The notes under the pieces are model-generated. The model was given only the letters and a program-made list of their open reading frames with translations. It searched no databases and was not told where the DNA came from. DNA of 64,000 nt. Origin: Aquabacterium sp. A3. GTDB taxonomy: Bacteria > Pseudomonadota > Gammaproteobacteria > Burkholderiales > Burkholderiaceae_C. The DNA is taken from assembly GCF_038069945.1 (NCBI RefSeq), contig NZ_JBBPEV010000001.1, positions 1,674,001 to 1,738,000 of the forward strand. The letters run 5' to 3'. This document shows, piece by piece, positions 1-8,637 of this stretch (positions are counted from its first letter, which is position 1; each line of letters opens with the position of its first letter). A program made the position numbers and the translations under genes.

Positions 1-1953
1 GAACACCATCAGGTTGGACTTGACCCGGCTGCGTTGCTGGCTCTTGAACAGGTTGCCCAGCACGGGGATGTCGCCCAGCAACGGCACCTTGGACTCGCCA
101 TCGCCATACTCGTCTTTCATCAGCCCACCCAGCACCAGCACCTGCCCATCGTCCACCACCACCGTGGTTTCGATGGAGCTCTTGGAGGTGGTCGGCCCGT
201 TGGTGGCCGTGGCCGTGGCCGCATTCACGCGGGCGTCTTCCTGGAAGATGGTCATGCGCACGGTGCCCCCCTCGCCCACCTGCGGGCGCACGCGCAGGGT
301 CAGGCCCACGTCCTTGCGCTCGATGGTCTGGAAGGGGTTGACCGAACCGCTGCTGGTGCCGGTGTTGGTGAAGCTGCCCGTCGGAATGGGCACGTTTTCA
401 CCCACCACGATCTTGGCCTCTTCGTTGTCCAGCGTGACCAGGTTGGGCGTGGACAGGATGTTGCCGCCAGCTTCGGTCTTGAGGAAGGTGGCCAGGGCCC
501 CCAGGCTGTAAGTGCCATCGCTGAGCCTGCGGGCCAGCCCCACGCTGAAACCTTCCAGCCCTGTCAACGCAGATGCGCCCCCGGCCACCGTGGAGGCCAG
601 CCCCGGGATGTTCGTCAAGGAGCCTTTCAAGGGCAGGTTCGTTGCCGCCCCCACGACATTGCGATCGCCCGAGGCTGCTGCCCACTGCACCCCCAGCTGG
701 GCGGCCTTGTTGGCATCCACCTTCACGATCATGGCTTCGATGTAGATCTGGGCACGGCGGCCATCCAGTTGGTCGATGACCGCACGCAACTGGCGGTACA
801 GCGAGTCGGTGGCCGTGATGATCAGCGAGTTGGTGGCCGGATCGGCCTGGATGAACCCCCCGGTGGACGGCTGGGCAGACGCCGCCACCGGCGCGGTGGA
901 CTGCGACGACGCCCCGGTGTTGCCGGCGCCACTGCTGTTGGCACCACCCGCTGCGGGGTTGGTGGAATTGGGCGTGGGCGAGGCCCCTGAGCCGCCACCA
1001 CCTGATGAGCCTCCGCTGGCCGGGAAGGCGGCGCGCAACACCTGGGCCAGCTTCACGGCGTCGGCGTTCTTGAGGTAGACCACGTGAATGCCGCTGCCGC
1101 CGATGCCGGCCGAGCCAGGGCGGTCAAGCTGTCGCACCAGCTGGCGCACCAGGGCCATGCGGGCCGCGCTGGGCGATCGCACCAGCAAGGTGTTGGTGCG
1201 CGAGTCGGCCATCACCAGGGTGGCCTGGGTGCCCGCAGCGCCTGGCGCCGCCGTGCCGCCGCCGTCGGCCAGCCGCTGCACCATCGGCGCGATGTCGGCC
1301 GCGATGGCGTACTGCAAGGGAATGGCCTCGGTGTCACTGACAGAGGGCACGTCCATGGCCGCGATGATCTGGCCGATGCGCTGCAGGTTGTCGGCGTAAT
1401 CCGTGATCACCAGGGTGTTGGTGGAGGGGTTCGCGTTGATCGTGTTGTTGGGGCTGATGAGGGGGCGCAGCACCGTCACCAGGCTGTTGGCCGCTTCATG
1501 CTGCAGGCGGAAGATCTGGGTGAGCACCTGATCGCCGCTGCGCTTGACCGTACCCACGTCCACCGTGCCCGTTTGCAGCTTGGCCTCAGCCTCGGGCACG
1601 ATCTTGATCAGTCCGGCCACCTCGACCAGCGCAAAGCCCTGCCCCCGCAAGGCGGCCAGGAAGTTCAGGTAGGCCTCGCGCGGGGTCAGCGGCTGGTCGC
1701 TGTACAGCGTGATGGCGCCCTTGACACGAGGGTCCACCATGATCTGCCGATTGAGGATGGCACCCATCGCCCGGGCCACACCCTCGATCTCGGCGTTCAC
1801 AAAATTGAGCGTCACCGAGGGGCCGCCCTTTTTGACCACGGGGGCGGCCAGCGCCGGACTGCTCAGCGACACCAGGCCGGCAGATCCCAGACCCATGGCC
1901 AACGCCGTGAGCAGCACGGTGGTGCGATGGCGTGTCAGGAGGTGGTGCTTCAT
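1..1953 (-). CDS. gspD: Type II secretion outer-membrane secretin GspD (3' end beyond window)
   Basis: Secretin of the type II secretion system, forming the outer-membrane channel through which folded periplasmic proteins leave. The visible 651 codons start with MKHHLLTRH and a Sec signal peptide ending near LSSPALA. An N0 domain (residues about 45-120, including VDPRVKGAITLYS) follows, then N1-N3 repeats and the start of the secretin core (EEAKIVVGENVPIPTG, VVVDDGQVLVLGGL). A Gly/Ser/Asn-rich insert at residues about 312-370 interrupts the N3 domain, a common place for a low-complexity loop. The start lies 4 nt after the gspN stop, with an AAGG ribosome site inside the gspN end. The C-terminal part of the gene lies left of the window, where gspE and gspF would be expected. 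Confidence 0.96.
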   Translation of the reverse strand, partial: MKHHLLTRHRTTVLLTALAMGLGSAGLVSLSSPALAAPVVKKGGPSVTLNFVNAEIEGVARAMGAILNRQIMVDPRVKGAITLYSDQPLTPREAYLNFLAALRGQGFALVEVAGLIKIVPEAEAKLQTGTVDVGTVKRSGDQVLTQIFRLQHEAANSLVTVLRPLISPNNTINANPSTNTLVITDYADNLQRIGQIIAAMDVPSVSDTEAIPLQYAIAADIAPMVQRLADGGGTAAPGAAGTQATLVMADSRTNTLLVRSPSAARMALVRQLVRQLDRPGSAGIGGSGIHVVYLKNADAVKLAQVLRAAFPASGGSSGGGGSGASPTPNSTNPAAGGANSSGAGNTGASSQSTAPVAASAQPSTGGFIQADPATNSLIITATDSLYRQLRAVIDQLDGRRAQIYIEAMIVKVDANKAAQLGVQWAAASGDRNVVGAATNLPLKGSLTNIPGLASTVAGGASALTGLEGFSVGLARRLSDGTYSLGALATFLKTEAGGNILSTPNLVTLDNEEAKIVVGENVPIPTGSFTNTGTSSGSVNPFQTIERKDVGLTLRVRPQVGEGGTVRMTIFQEDARVNAATATATNGPTTSKSSIETTVVVDDGQVLVLGGLMKDEYGDGESKVPLLGDIPVLGNLFKSQQRSRVKSNLMVF

Positions 1954-1956
1954 GCC

Positions 1957-2874
1957 TTATCCGATCAAGATGATCGAGCGCTCGCCCTGGCGGCGCCCGA
2001 TGATGTTCAACAAATTGTCCAGTGCCTCGCGTTCGGCCTGCGCCGCGCGGGCTTCGCCACGGAAGTACACCCCCGACGGCCGCCATTCACCCTCACCCGA
2101 GAGCTGCAAAGCGCCTTCTTCGGTGTCCAGGCGCATCAGGGCCTGGCCCTGGCCGCCGGCCTGCACCACGAGGCGGTACGAGCCCAGCTCGTCCAGCGTG
2201 GTCAGGCTGGACGACACATGGTCCAGGGCCAGCTCGGCTGCCCCCTGCATGCGCAAGCGGCCCTGCACCCATTCGAAGCTCAATTGCTGGGCCGACACCC
2301 GTGCCACGCCCTGCAACTGCAGCGTGTTCCAGGGCGTGCCCAGGCCTGACAACCATGCCGCGGGCCAGCGCCCCAGCTCGGCCGGCCCTGCTGCCTCTGC
2401 CGACGCCTGGGCCGGCCCCACCGCCACGTGCACACCACCCCAGCGGGGCTGAAAGCGCAAAGCCAGAGGCTGCGTCACACAGCAGTCTTGCTGCAAGGTC
2501 AGGCGAGGCCCCTGCAATCCGAGGCCCAGTTGCCAGGTCATGCGGCCCGGCAGGGCGCGCGCTTCGCGGCTGCCCGCACCGCCCGTGAGCACCACCACAG
2601 CATCGCCGCGCCAGACAGTGCCGCGCGACTCGGCCAGCAGCAGGCGCCCGCTGGTCAGCCAGTGCACGCCCTGCGCCAGCCAGGCGGCAGGGGCATACGC
2701 CACCACCCCCAGCAGTGCGCCCACGCCCACGCCCCACCAGCCCCAGCGACGGCCGGCTTTGCGCATGTTTTCCCAGCGGGTCACCTCCAGGGTGGATTCC
2801 AGCCACCGGGTGGTGAGGGCCGTGGCGCCATCAAACCAGGCGGGGCGGCGCTTGAACGAAGGTATTCCGGCCAT
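1957..2874 (-). CDS. gspN: Type II secretion system protein GspN
   Basis: 305 aa, or about 269 aa if translation starts at the internal ATG at 2766 (MRKAGRRWGWWG), which directly precedes the membrane segment. A single N-terminal transmembrane helix (WWGVGVGALLGVVAYAP) is followed by a periplasmic beta-rich domain typical of T2SS protein N. The C-terminal GERSIILIG resembles the family end. GspN is an accessory inner-membrane component present in only some T2SS operons. It sits between gspM and gspD with a 12-nt and a 3-nt gap, so translation is probably coupled. The family call rests on gene order and topology more than on catalytic motifs. Confidence 0.85.
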   Translation of the reverse strand: MAGIPSFKRRPAWFDGATALTTRWLESTLEVTRWENMRKAGRRWGWWGVGVGALLGVVAYAPAAWLAQGVHWLTSGRLLLAESRGTVWRGDAVVVLTGGAGSREARALPGRMTWQLGLGLQGPRLTLQQDCCVTQPLALRFQPRWGGVHVAVGPAQASAEAAGPAELGRWPAAWLSGLGTPWNTLQLQGVARVSAQQLSFEWVQGRLRMQGAAELALDHVSSSLTTLDELGSYRLVVQAGGQGQALMRLDTEEGALQLSGEGEWRPSGVYFRGEARAAQAEREALDNLLNIIGRRQGERSIILIG

Positions 2875-2886
2875 GTGGCTGCGTCC

Positions 2887-3399
2887 TCACTGCCCCGTCG
2901 GTGCCGACGACAGCGCCAGCACGAACGACCCATTGAACCCGTTGCCCACGGCCTGCACATCGGCCTCCACGACCCGCGCACGCGCCGCGCTTCGGGCCTC
3001 TTGCAGCCAGTCGGCCAGCACGCCGCCCGACACCCCCGAGAAGCTCAGGGTGGCGCGGTCAGCCTGGATGTTCAGCCTGGCCGAGGCCCCCAAGCGTGCC
3101 GATGCCGCACGCAAGGCAGCCTCGGCCTGAATGGGCGGCACAGGCGGCCGCTGACGCAGTTGTTGAGACTCCTGGGCCCAACGACGCATCTGTTCGAGTT
3201 GAACCTCAACCGCCTGCAACTGCGCGGGGGTTTCGGTGAGGCTGCGCCAGGCGGGTCGCAGTCCCAGCATCACCACCAGCACGATCAACAGGGACCAGGC
3301 CATGAGCCGCACCATGAGCCGTTCACGGGGCGCCATGGCCGACCAGCGTTCATCAAACTGTTGACGCCACTGCGCCAGGGTGTCACGAGAGGTCGTCAT
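2887..3399 (-). CDS. gspM: Type II secretion system protein GspM
   Basis: 170 aa inner-membrane component of the T2SS assembly platform that partners GspL. The N-terminal cytoplasmic stretch (QFDERWSAMAPRERLMVR) leads into one membrane helix (LMAWSLLIVLVVMLGL). A coiled-coil-like segment (LQAVEVQLEQMRRWAQESQQL) and a small ferredoxin-like periplasmic domain follow. The PRERLM signature just before the helix is typical of GspM. Its start codon overlaps the gspL stop in an ATGA arrangement, which implies translational coupling. Length matches the family (about 160-180 aa). Confidence 0.92.
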   Translation of the reverse strand: MTTSRDTLAQWRQQFDERWSAMAPRERLMVRLMAWSLLIVLVVMLGLRPAWRSLTETPAQLQAVEVQLEQMRRWAQESQQLRQRPPVPPIQAEAALRAASARLGASARLNIQADRATLSFSGVSGGVLADWLQEARSAARARVVEADVQAVGNGFNGSFVLALSSAPTGQ

Positions 3400-4679
3400 G
3401 CGGGCCCCCTGTCAGTGGCAGCCCGTACGGGCGCCTGAATCTGAACCCGGCCATCGCCCAGGTCCTGCACGGTCAGGCCCGCGCGCACCACGCGCTGCAA
3501 GAAGCCATCGCGCTCACCACCGCCCCAGGTGGCCGGCAAGGCCACGGTCAAACCCGAGGCGTCGTAACGCCAGGCAGGCACGACGCGGTCGTCGGGCCAC
3601 GCACGCGCCACCACCGACAACAGCGACTCCAGGTCTCGCTCACCAGGCACGCCCGCGGCCAGGCGCAAGGCCTCGGTTTCACGCTGCATCTGCACGGGGG
3701 CGTCCAGCACCACCCGCACTTGCGGATGCGCCTGCTTGAGCAAGGCGGTCATCTGTCGGCGCTGGCCATCGAGTTCGCGCTCCTGGTGCCAGGCCCACAG
3801 GTTCAAACCCAGCACCTGCACGGCCACCAGGGCCGCCACGCCCAGGCGGGCGGCCCGCCATTGCGGGCTCAACAAACGGCGCCACTGGTCACTGACGGCG
3901 TGCAGGCCCTTGCTGCGCGGGGCCAGCTCGAACTGCAGGATGTTCCACAGCGAGCGTGCGGCCAGCAGCATGTGCTCGGCCGGGGCCTGCACCGTCACGG
4001 CCTGACCCAGCCAGCGTTCGGCCGGGGCGGCCACCGGTGGGGTGGCCAGCACGCGGGTCATGGGCGGCAGGGGGTCGGGCAACAGGCTGCGCGACAAGGT
4101 GCCCTGCAAGGGCCAGGACGCCACGCCCTCTGGCGTGGACCAGCTCAGCAGCACGCCCCCGCCCTGGTCGGCACCCGGGTCGGCGTCGCTGTATTCGCTT
4201 TCATGAAAAAAGGCCGTGGCGGGCTCGTCGGGCGCCAGGCCCGGCACCACGCGGTCCACGCGCAGCTTGGCTTTTTCCAGCGCCATGAGCTGGCTGGTCA
4301 GCCAAGTGTGATCACAGGCGGCCACCCAGCAGGCCTGCCCCGGTTTGGCCTGCGGCGAGACGGCCAGGTGCAGGTCTTCGGTGTCGTCCAGCACCGCTTC
4401 TTCGAGCAGTCCGGCCAGGGCGGCGCGCAGCCGGGCGGCTGGCGCCTTGGGCAAGGTCAGGCGGTGCCAGCTCAGGTCTTGGGGGGCCATCACGGCCACC
4501 ACGTTGTCGGCGCGGGGCAGCATGGCCGCCACGCAGTGCCCCTGGCGACCCAGGCTGAGGCCATCCGGGCTCAGCACATAGGCGTACTCACGCGGCCCGC
4601 CCGATGACGCCCGGTCGGTGCCGTCGGGCTCGGTGCTCAGGCGCGGTCGCGCTGGCAATTGGATGATGAGAGTGCTCAT
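3396..4679 (-). CDS. gspL: Type II secretion system protein GspL
   Basis: 427 aa. The N-terminal two thirds form the cytoplasmic actin-like domain that binds the GspE ATPase (MSTLIIQLPARPR, LVDRVVPGLAPDEP-like region). A transmembrane helix (ARLGVAALVAVQVLGLNLWAW, around residue 285) and a periplasmic ferredoxin-like domain (SGLTVALPATWGG, VQIQAPV) follow. It couples GspE to the GspM/GspF platform. It is separated from gspK by 144 nt, the only sizeable gap in this operon. That gap is AT-richer and carries a TACAAT box, so gspL-M-N-D may have an internal promoter. Confidence 0.92.
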   Translation of the reverse strand: MSTLIIQLPARPRLSTEPDGTDRASSGGPREYAYVLSPDGLSLGRQGHCVAAMLPRADNVVAVMAPQDLSWHRLTLPKAPAARLRAALAGLLEEAVLDDTEDLHLAVSPQAKPGQACWVAACDHTWLTSQLMALEKAKLRVDRVVPGLAPDEPATAFFHESEYSDADPGADQGGGVLLSWSTPEGVASWPLQGTLSRSLLPDPLPPMTRVLATPPVAAPAERWLGQAVTVQAPAEHMLLAARSLWNILQFELAPRSKGLHAVSDQWRRLLSPQWRAARLGVAALVAVQVLGLNLWAWHQERELDGQRRQMTALLKQAHPQVRVVLDAPVQMQRETEALRLAAGVPGERDLESLLSVVARAWPDDRVVPAWRYDASGLTVALPATWGGGERDGFLQRVVRAGLTVQDLGDGRVQIQAPVRAATDRGPA

Positions 4680-4736
4680 GCCCGGGTGGTGAAGCTCTGG
4701 GGAACGTGAAATGGTGCCAAGCTTATTGGCATTCGG

Positions 4737-4742
4737 ATTGTA
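4737..4742 (-). promoter_or_regulatory. Candidate -10 box upstream of gspL
   Basis: TACAAT on the minus strand, about 57 nt before the gspL ATG, in the only AT-rich gap (4680-4823) of the gsp operon. No good -35 hexamer is seen at 16-18 nt; TTAAAG lies about 20 nt upstream. It could give a partial internal promoter for gspL-M-N-D. The rest of the gap shows nothing recognisable. Confidence 0.3.
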
Positions 4743-4823
4743 GGAGCGTGGAAATAAACACCCTTTAAGGATGAATACCTGCGTTCAGTGTCATTACAGC
4801 AACCCATGCGCCCCCGTCTAACC

Positions 4824-5852
4824 CTATTGGGGGGGCGCAGCAGGCCCAAGGTCCATGCCTGAAAAACGCGACTGGTGCAACACGACGACATCGCCGCCGC
4901 TGCGCTGCACCAGGTGGCGCTGCTCGATGACGTGATCTTCGTAACGCAGCCGACCCCGCACCTCGAAAAAATCCGAGGTGACGGCCAGGCGGTTGAAATT
5001 CCAGTTGCGAGGACCCAGCACGTTGTTGAGCTCGCTCGTGGCCTTGAAGGGGGTGCGTTGGCGGGCCTGCACAATGCGGCCGGCCTGCCCCAGGTCCAGC
5101 CCCTCCACGACGGCCGCCAGCACCTCGCGCGGGGCGGTGTTCGCATTCACCTTGGTGGCGTCAGGCAGCACGGTCACCACGGCGCGAAGGCGCTCGACCG
5201 TGGCCGCGTCCAGGCCCAGCCAGGTCAGTTGCTCGGCCGTCTGCGGCAACAAGGGCGCACTGCGCAAGCCATCCGAGCCGCCCAGCGTCGCCAGCAATTG
5301 AGGGTCGTCCAGTTGCACGGCCTGCACGGCCAGGCTGCCCCGCCGCCAGGCATCGGCCACGGCTTCGGCCAGGGTGGGCGACAGGCCCGCGTATTCGCAC
5401 AAGCGACGCAGCGTCAACAGCTCTTCCGGGATGATATTGCCGTCGGCGTCCAGCAGGTTGCGCAGGTTGTAGCGTGAGGTGGCGTCTTCCACCCGCCCCG
5501 ACAGGAAGGCCTCGACGCTGTCGTCGCCCTGGTCGGCGTTGTTGTTGCTGTCGGCGGCCAGGAAGGTGGACAGCCGGGCCTCCGCCAGCGGAATGGCCCA
5601 GGGCTCGCCCAGGTGATCGGCCCCGCCACTGCGCATGTCTTCGCGCAGGATGAGGCGCGCCCAGTCCAGGGCACCGCGCAGCACCCATCCGGCCTGACTG
5701 CGCACGCGCTCGGCGCCTTCGACCTGCACGGCACGCCACTGCTGCCAGACCATCGACGAGGCCAGGGTGGCCACCAGGGTGACGATCACCATGGCCGACA
5801 ACAACGCGGCACCACGCTGGCGGCTGAATGAGGAGGGCCAATGACGCGGCAT
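4824..5852 (-). CDS. gspK: Type II secretion minor pseudopilin GspK
   Basis: 342 aa, the large minor pseudopilin thought to cap the T2SS pseudopilus tip. A prepilin-like N-terminus (QRG then AALLSAMVIVTLVATLASSM) lacks the Glu at position +5, as is usual for GspK. Two helical alpha-domain stretches, including LRNLLDADG and DATKVNANTAPREVL (helix-hairpin-helix-like, residues about 240-270), are characteristic. The gene follows gspJ with a 3-nt gap. GspI, GspJ and GspK form the tip complex, consistent with their order here. Confidence 0.94.
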   Translation of the reverse strand: MPRHWPSSFSRQRGAALLSAMVIVTLVATLASSMVWQQWRAVQVEGAERVRSQAGWVLRGALDWARLILREDMRSGGADHLGEPWAIPLAEARLSTFLAADSNNNADQGDDSVEAFLSGRVEDATSRYNLRNLLDADGNIIPEELLTLRRLCEYAGLSPTLAEAVADAWRRGSLAVQAVQLDDPQLLATLGGSDGLRSAPLLPQTAEQLTWLGLDAATVERLRAVVTVLPDATKVNANTAPREVLAAVVEGLDLGQAGRIVQARQRTPFKATSELNNVLGPRNWNFNRLAVTSDFFEVRGRLRYEDHVIEQRHLVQRSGGDVVVLHQSRFSGMDLGPAAPPQ

Positions 5853-5855
5853 CGT

Positions 5856-6557
5856 TCAGTTCACCATCTGAGGGGCCACCGGGAGGTCGCGCGACAGGTT
5901 GCCGGCAAACCCGCTGCCAGGCCCCAGGCTGAGCTGAACACGCACAGCCTGAGGCAATTGCTCGCGCACCACGGTGGGCACCGGAGGCTGACCCGGCGTG
6001 GGCGTCCCCTGGAACGCCTGGGCCAGATTGCCACTCGACTGGCAGTTGCTCAGCGATGCATTGCGAAAGCAGAACACCTGCCACTGGCCCACGCCCTGCA
6101 GGGCCACCAAGGTGCCGGGCTCGGTGCCCTGAAGCTGGAACGACCGCTGCCAGTGATCCTGCAGGTCGCCCACGCGCGTGGTCTCGGGGCTGGCCCAGCG
6201 CAGCAGGCGCTCACCGCGCACCAGCCAGGTCACCACCTGCACCCCGCCGGTCGTGCGGCGCGTCATGCGCAAGTGCCCGCCATCGAATTGCAGGCCTGGC
6301 ACGATCAGGGTGTCGATGACCTGCCCCAGGTCGGCCTCCCACTGGGTCATGACGGACTGCAGCCGAAGGGTTTCGCGCAGCTTGCCATCGGCCACCTGGC
6401 GGGACGTGGCGATGGCGTCCATGCCCTTCCAGGCGGTGGCCGCCAGCACGGCCAGAATGAGCAGCGACACCAGCACCTCGATGAGCGTGAAGCCCTGCAC
6501 GCTGGCGGGTTCGGGGTGACGGCCATGAGGCGGAAGGTGCCCACGATGCATCGCCAT
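5856..6557 (-). CDS. gspJ: Type II secretion minor pseudopilin GspJ
   Basis: 233 aa. The prepilin peptidase site is QG-FTLIEVLVSLLILAVLAAT at residues 21-42 with Glu+5 present, so PilD/GspO should process it. The mature domain is the beta-rich GspJ fold (LRMTRRTTGGVQVV, TWLVRGERLLRW). The ATG at 6557 is one base after the gspI stop; a longer reading from 6812 would run through gspI in another frame and is rejected. A second ATG two codons on (6551) is equally possible. Confidence 0.93.
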   Translation of the reverse strand: MAMHRGHLPPHGRHPEPASVQGFTLIEVLVSLLILAVLAATAWKGMDAIATSRQVADGKLRETLRLQSVMTQWEADLGQVIDTLIVPGLQFDGGHLRMTRRTTGGVQVVTWLVRGERLLRWASPETTRVGDLQDHWQRSFQLQGTEPGTLVALQGVGQWQVFCFRNASLSNCQSSGNLAQAFQGTPTPGQPPVPTVVREQLPQAVRVQLSLGPGSGFAGNLSRDLPVAPQMVN

Positions 6558-6558
6558 G

Positions 6559-6939
6559 TCAGAACCTCGACAACACCGTGGACAGGCGCACGATGGGTTG
6601 TTGTTGCTCGTCCAGCACCTGGGCATCGACCCGCCTGAAGTTGATGTTGGGCGTGGGCCGCACCACCAGCTTGCCCGGCAACTGGCGGCCCAGCTGCACG
6701 CAGGCGAAATCGCTGTCGCCCACCGGCGGGTACATCTTGCCCAGCTTGAGCGCCGAGAGCTGGTTCTCGGCACACCACTGCGCCACCAGCAGATCGTCCA
6801 TGCGCTGGGCATTGACGGTGAGCCCGCCCGCGGCCTTGATGCCCGCCGCCAGGGTGATGGCGACGATGGCCAACGCCACCAGCACCTCGATGAGCGTCAT
6901 GCCGCTGTCCGGGGTCACCCGATGCTCATCGGCTCGCAT
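6559..6939 (-). CDS. gspI: Type II secretion minor pseudopilin GspI
   Basis: 126 aa. The prepilin motif SG-MTLIEVLVALAIVAITLAAG is followed by the GspI signature LVAQWCAENQLSALKLG, with a short beta sheet behind it. The start at 6939 is chosen because GGAGGG lies 5 nt upstream; an in-frame upstream start at 6972 would overlap gspH further and lacks such a site. The gene overlaps the gspH end by 14 nt. GspI nucleates the GspI-J-K tip complex. Confidence 0.93.
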   Translation of the reverse strand: MRADEHRVTPDSGMTLIEVLVALAIVAITLAAGIKAAGGLTVNAQRMDDLLVAQWCAENQLSALKLGKMYPPVGDSDFACVQLGRQLPGKLVVRPTPNINFRRVDAQVLDEQQQPIVRLSTVLSRF

Positions 6940-7429
6940 TGCGGCCCTCCGCCGTGGTGTCACCGTCGCCATTGATCACGTCAAAAGACCCCAGCCCATC
7001 GGTGCCGATGATGATCTGGCGGGCATCCAGCCGCAGGATCACGCTTTGTGCGCCAATCACCGGTTCGGGCCCCAGCACGATGCTGCGCCCGCCCACCACC
7101 TCGGCACGCACCTCGGGCTCCAGCCACCTGAGGGACGGCATCATGGCGGGCGGCAGGCCCAGGAACTGGTAGTCGGCCTCGGCCTCCTGGCCCTGGGGAA
7201 TCCACAGCACCGTCATGGCACCGGCCCGGGCCTGCGTGCGGGCGGATTCCAGCAGGGCCACCAGTCGGGCCGCCTCACGCTCCAGGCGCGTGGCGGCCGG
7301 GTCGGGCACCGCAAAGCTCACCACCGCCGTGGTGATGGCGATCATGGCCACCACGACCATGAGTTCCAGCAGGGTGAAGCCACGGGCATGACGCCCGCCG
7401 CGCTCACTCCCAGGAACCGATGTCGGCAT
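6926..7429 (-). CDS. gspH: Type II secretion minor pseudopilin GspH
   Basis: 167 aa. The prepilin motif ARG-FTLLELMVVVAMIAITTAV has Glu+5. The GspH/FimT-like beta domain behind it (LVALLESARTQARAGAMTV) is typical. The start at 7429 has AAGGCAGGG just upstream; an in-frame start at 7477 is less well supported. It overlaps gspG by 26 nt. GspH links the GspIJK tip to the GspG shaft of the pseudopilus. Confidence 0.92.
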   Translation of the reverse strand: MPTSVPGSERGGRHARGFTLLELMVVVAMIAITTAVVSFAVPDPAATRLEREAARLVALLESARTQARAGAMTVLWIPQGQEAEADYQFLGLPPAMMPSLRWLEPEVRAEVVGGRSIVLGPEPVIGAQSVILRLDARQIIIGTDGLGSFDVINGDGDTTAEGRNASR

Positions 7430-7862
7430 CCCTGCCTTCGCCGCCGGTCTGGCCGTCTGCGCCAAAACTGAACACATCCACCGCCCCCTTCACGCCGGGG
7501 TTGACGTACTGGTAAGCGCTGCCCCACGGGTCTTTGGGCAGCTTTTCGAGGTAGGGCTTCCAGTTGCCGGGCACGGGCGGTGCCGCAGGCCGCGCCACCA
7601 GCGCCTCCAGGCCCTGCTCTGCCGTGGGATAACGCTGGTTGTCCAGACGGTACAGCTTGAGGGCCTGCATCAGGTTGGCGATGTCGGTGCGCGCCGCCGT
7701 GACGCGAGCGTCGTCGGCACGGTCCAGCACATTGGGCACGATCAGGGCCGCCAGCAAACCAATGATCACCAGCACCACCATCAACTCGATGAGGGTAAAG
7801 CCACGTTGTACCTGCCGGGCCAATCCCCCGACGCGACCCGAAAAGCGCGCAAACATCGTCAT
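7404..7862 (-). CDS. gspG: Type II secretion major pseudopilin GspG
   Basis: 152 aa, the shaft subunit of the pseudopilus. The class III prepilin site QRG-FTLIELMVVLVIIGLLAAL is at about residues 18-38. The family-typical segment LYRLDNQRYPTAEQGLEAL and the calcium-loop region near the end (DVFSFGADGQTGGEG, DIGSW) are present. Length matches the family. Translation may begin at 7862 or two codons later at 7856; neither has a strong ribosome site. It is the first gene of the minus-strand gsp operon, with a terminator-like hairpin just upstream. Confidence 0.96.
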   Translation of the reverse strand: MTMFARFSGRVGGLARQVQRGFTLIELMVVLVIIGLLAALIVPNVLDRADDARVTAARTDIANLMQALKLYRLDNQRYPTAEQGLEALVARPAAPPVPGNWKPYLEKLPKDPWGSAYQYVNPGVKGAVDVFSFGADGQTGGEGRDADIGSWE

Positions 7863-7883
7863 GTCCAATACCAGCTGTCTGAG

Positions 7884-7916
7884 AAAAAAACGGGGGGCGC
7901 CAGACCGGCCACCCCC
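7884..7916 (-). terminator. Terminator-like hairpin in the gspG leader
   Basis: On the minus strand a G5-T-G / C-G-C5 stem (7892-7899 with 7910-7916, approximate) is followed by seven consecutive T residues, 22 nt before the gspG start. No minus-strand gene ends here, so it would lie in the leader of the gspG operon, where it could attenuate transcription or stop antisense reads coming through gspC. The call rests only on visible complementarity and the T run. Confidence 0.45.
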
Positions 7917-8012
7917 AGGCCAACAGCATGCCTGAGCCCACCGGGCCCGAGACGCAGGATCTACCCGGGGATCCTCGGGCAGTTCACCATGCTGAAAACG
8001 TTCAACAGCCAT

Positions 8013-8018
8013 CATAAT
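8013..8018 (+). promoter_or_regulatory. Candidate -10 box of gspC
   Basis: CATAAT, nine nt before the favoured gspC ATG at 8028. It lies within a near-palindromic CCATCATAATGG, whose reverse strand reads TATGAT, so the two divergent gsp promoters could share this site. No convincing -35 box is seen. Confidence 0.3.
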
Positions 8019-8027
8019 GGCCTGATC

Positions 8028-8612
8028 ATGGCATCTCGCTTCTTTGCATTCATCATCTGGGCCGCCGTGGCCGCCAGCATCGCTTACTGGGGCCTGCGCT
8101 GGTTGGCGCCCCAGGTGGGCGTGCCTGCTTCGGCCACCTCGGTCAAGCTGGGCGGCCAGGTGCCTGGCGACTTCCGTCGGCTGTTTGCCAGCGCCACGAC
8201 CGCTGACGAAGGGCCGGCGATCGATCCCAGCGCGGCCAGCCAGTTGCTGTCCCGCATCCGCATCATCGGCGCGGTGGCGCCCGGCACGCCTTCGGGTGAT
8301 GACGGCGTGGCGCTGCTGTCGCTGGATGGCAAGCCCGCACGGGCGGTGAAGATCGGCCAGACCATCGATGGCGACATGGTGTTGCTGGCCCTCAACCAGC
8401 GCCAGGCCGAGATCGGCCCGACGGGCGGGCCGACACTGGCGCGCATCGACCTGCCGCGCCTGAGCCCGGCGGCCACCAGCACCTTGCCTCCGCCCAGCGG
8501 CGCAACCCTGACCCCCCCGCCGAGCGCCGTGCCGCCGCCACCGGCCATGCCGCCGGTCGCCACCCCGCCCGACAATCCGGAGCCGCCTCCCGGCCCGGAT
8601 GGCGAATCCTGA
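8028..8612 (+). CDS. gspC: Type II secretion system protein GspC (short, no PDZ)
   Basis: 194 aa inner-membrane protein that connects the T2SS platform to the secretin N0 domain. MASRFFAFIIWAAVAASIAYWGLRWL is the N-terminal anchor, and the homology region (LLSRIRIIGAVAPG, RAVKIGQTIDGDMVLLAL, residues about 70-135) matches T2SSC. The C-terminus is a Pro-rich tail (PPPSG, PPPPAMPPV) instead of a PDZ domain, as in the short GspC of many betaproteobacteria. An in-frame upstream ATG at 7989 exists. The gene is divergent from gspG-N-D, as is common in Burkholderiales. Confidence 0.88.
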   Translation: MASRFFAFIIWAAVAASIAYWGLRWLAPQVGVPASATSVKLGGQVPGDFRRLFASATTADEGPAIDPSAASQLLSRIRIIGAVAPGTPSGDDGVALLSLDGKPARAVKIGQTIDGDMVLLALNQRQAEIGPTGGPTLARIDLPRLSPAATSTLPPPSGATLTPPPSAVPPPPAMPPVATPPDNPEPPPGPDGES

Positions 8613-8637
8613 GCCGCCAACGCGGCGTCAAGAACGG

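Noticed and set aside
1084..2349. Plus-strand open frame across gspD and gspN
   Set aside because: His/Gln/Gly-rich shadow; the minus strand reads as a clear secretin and GspN.
6558..6812. N-terminal extension of gspJ
   Set aside because: It reads through gspI in another frame; the prepilin leader from 6557 is complete.
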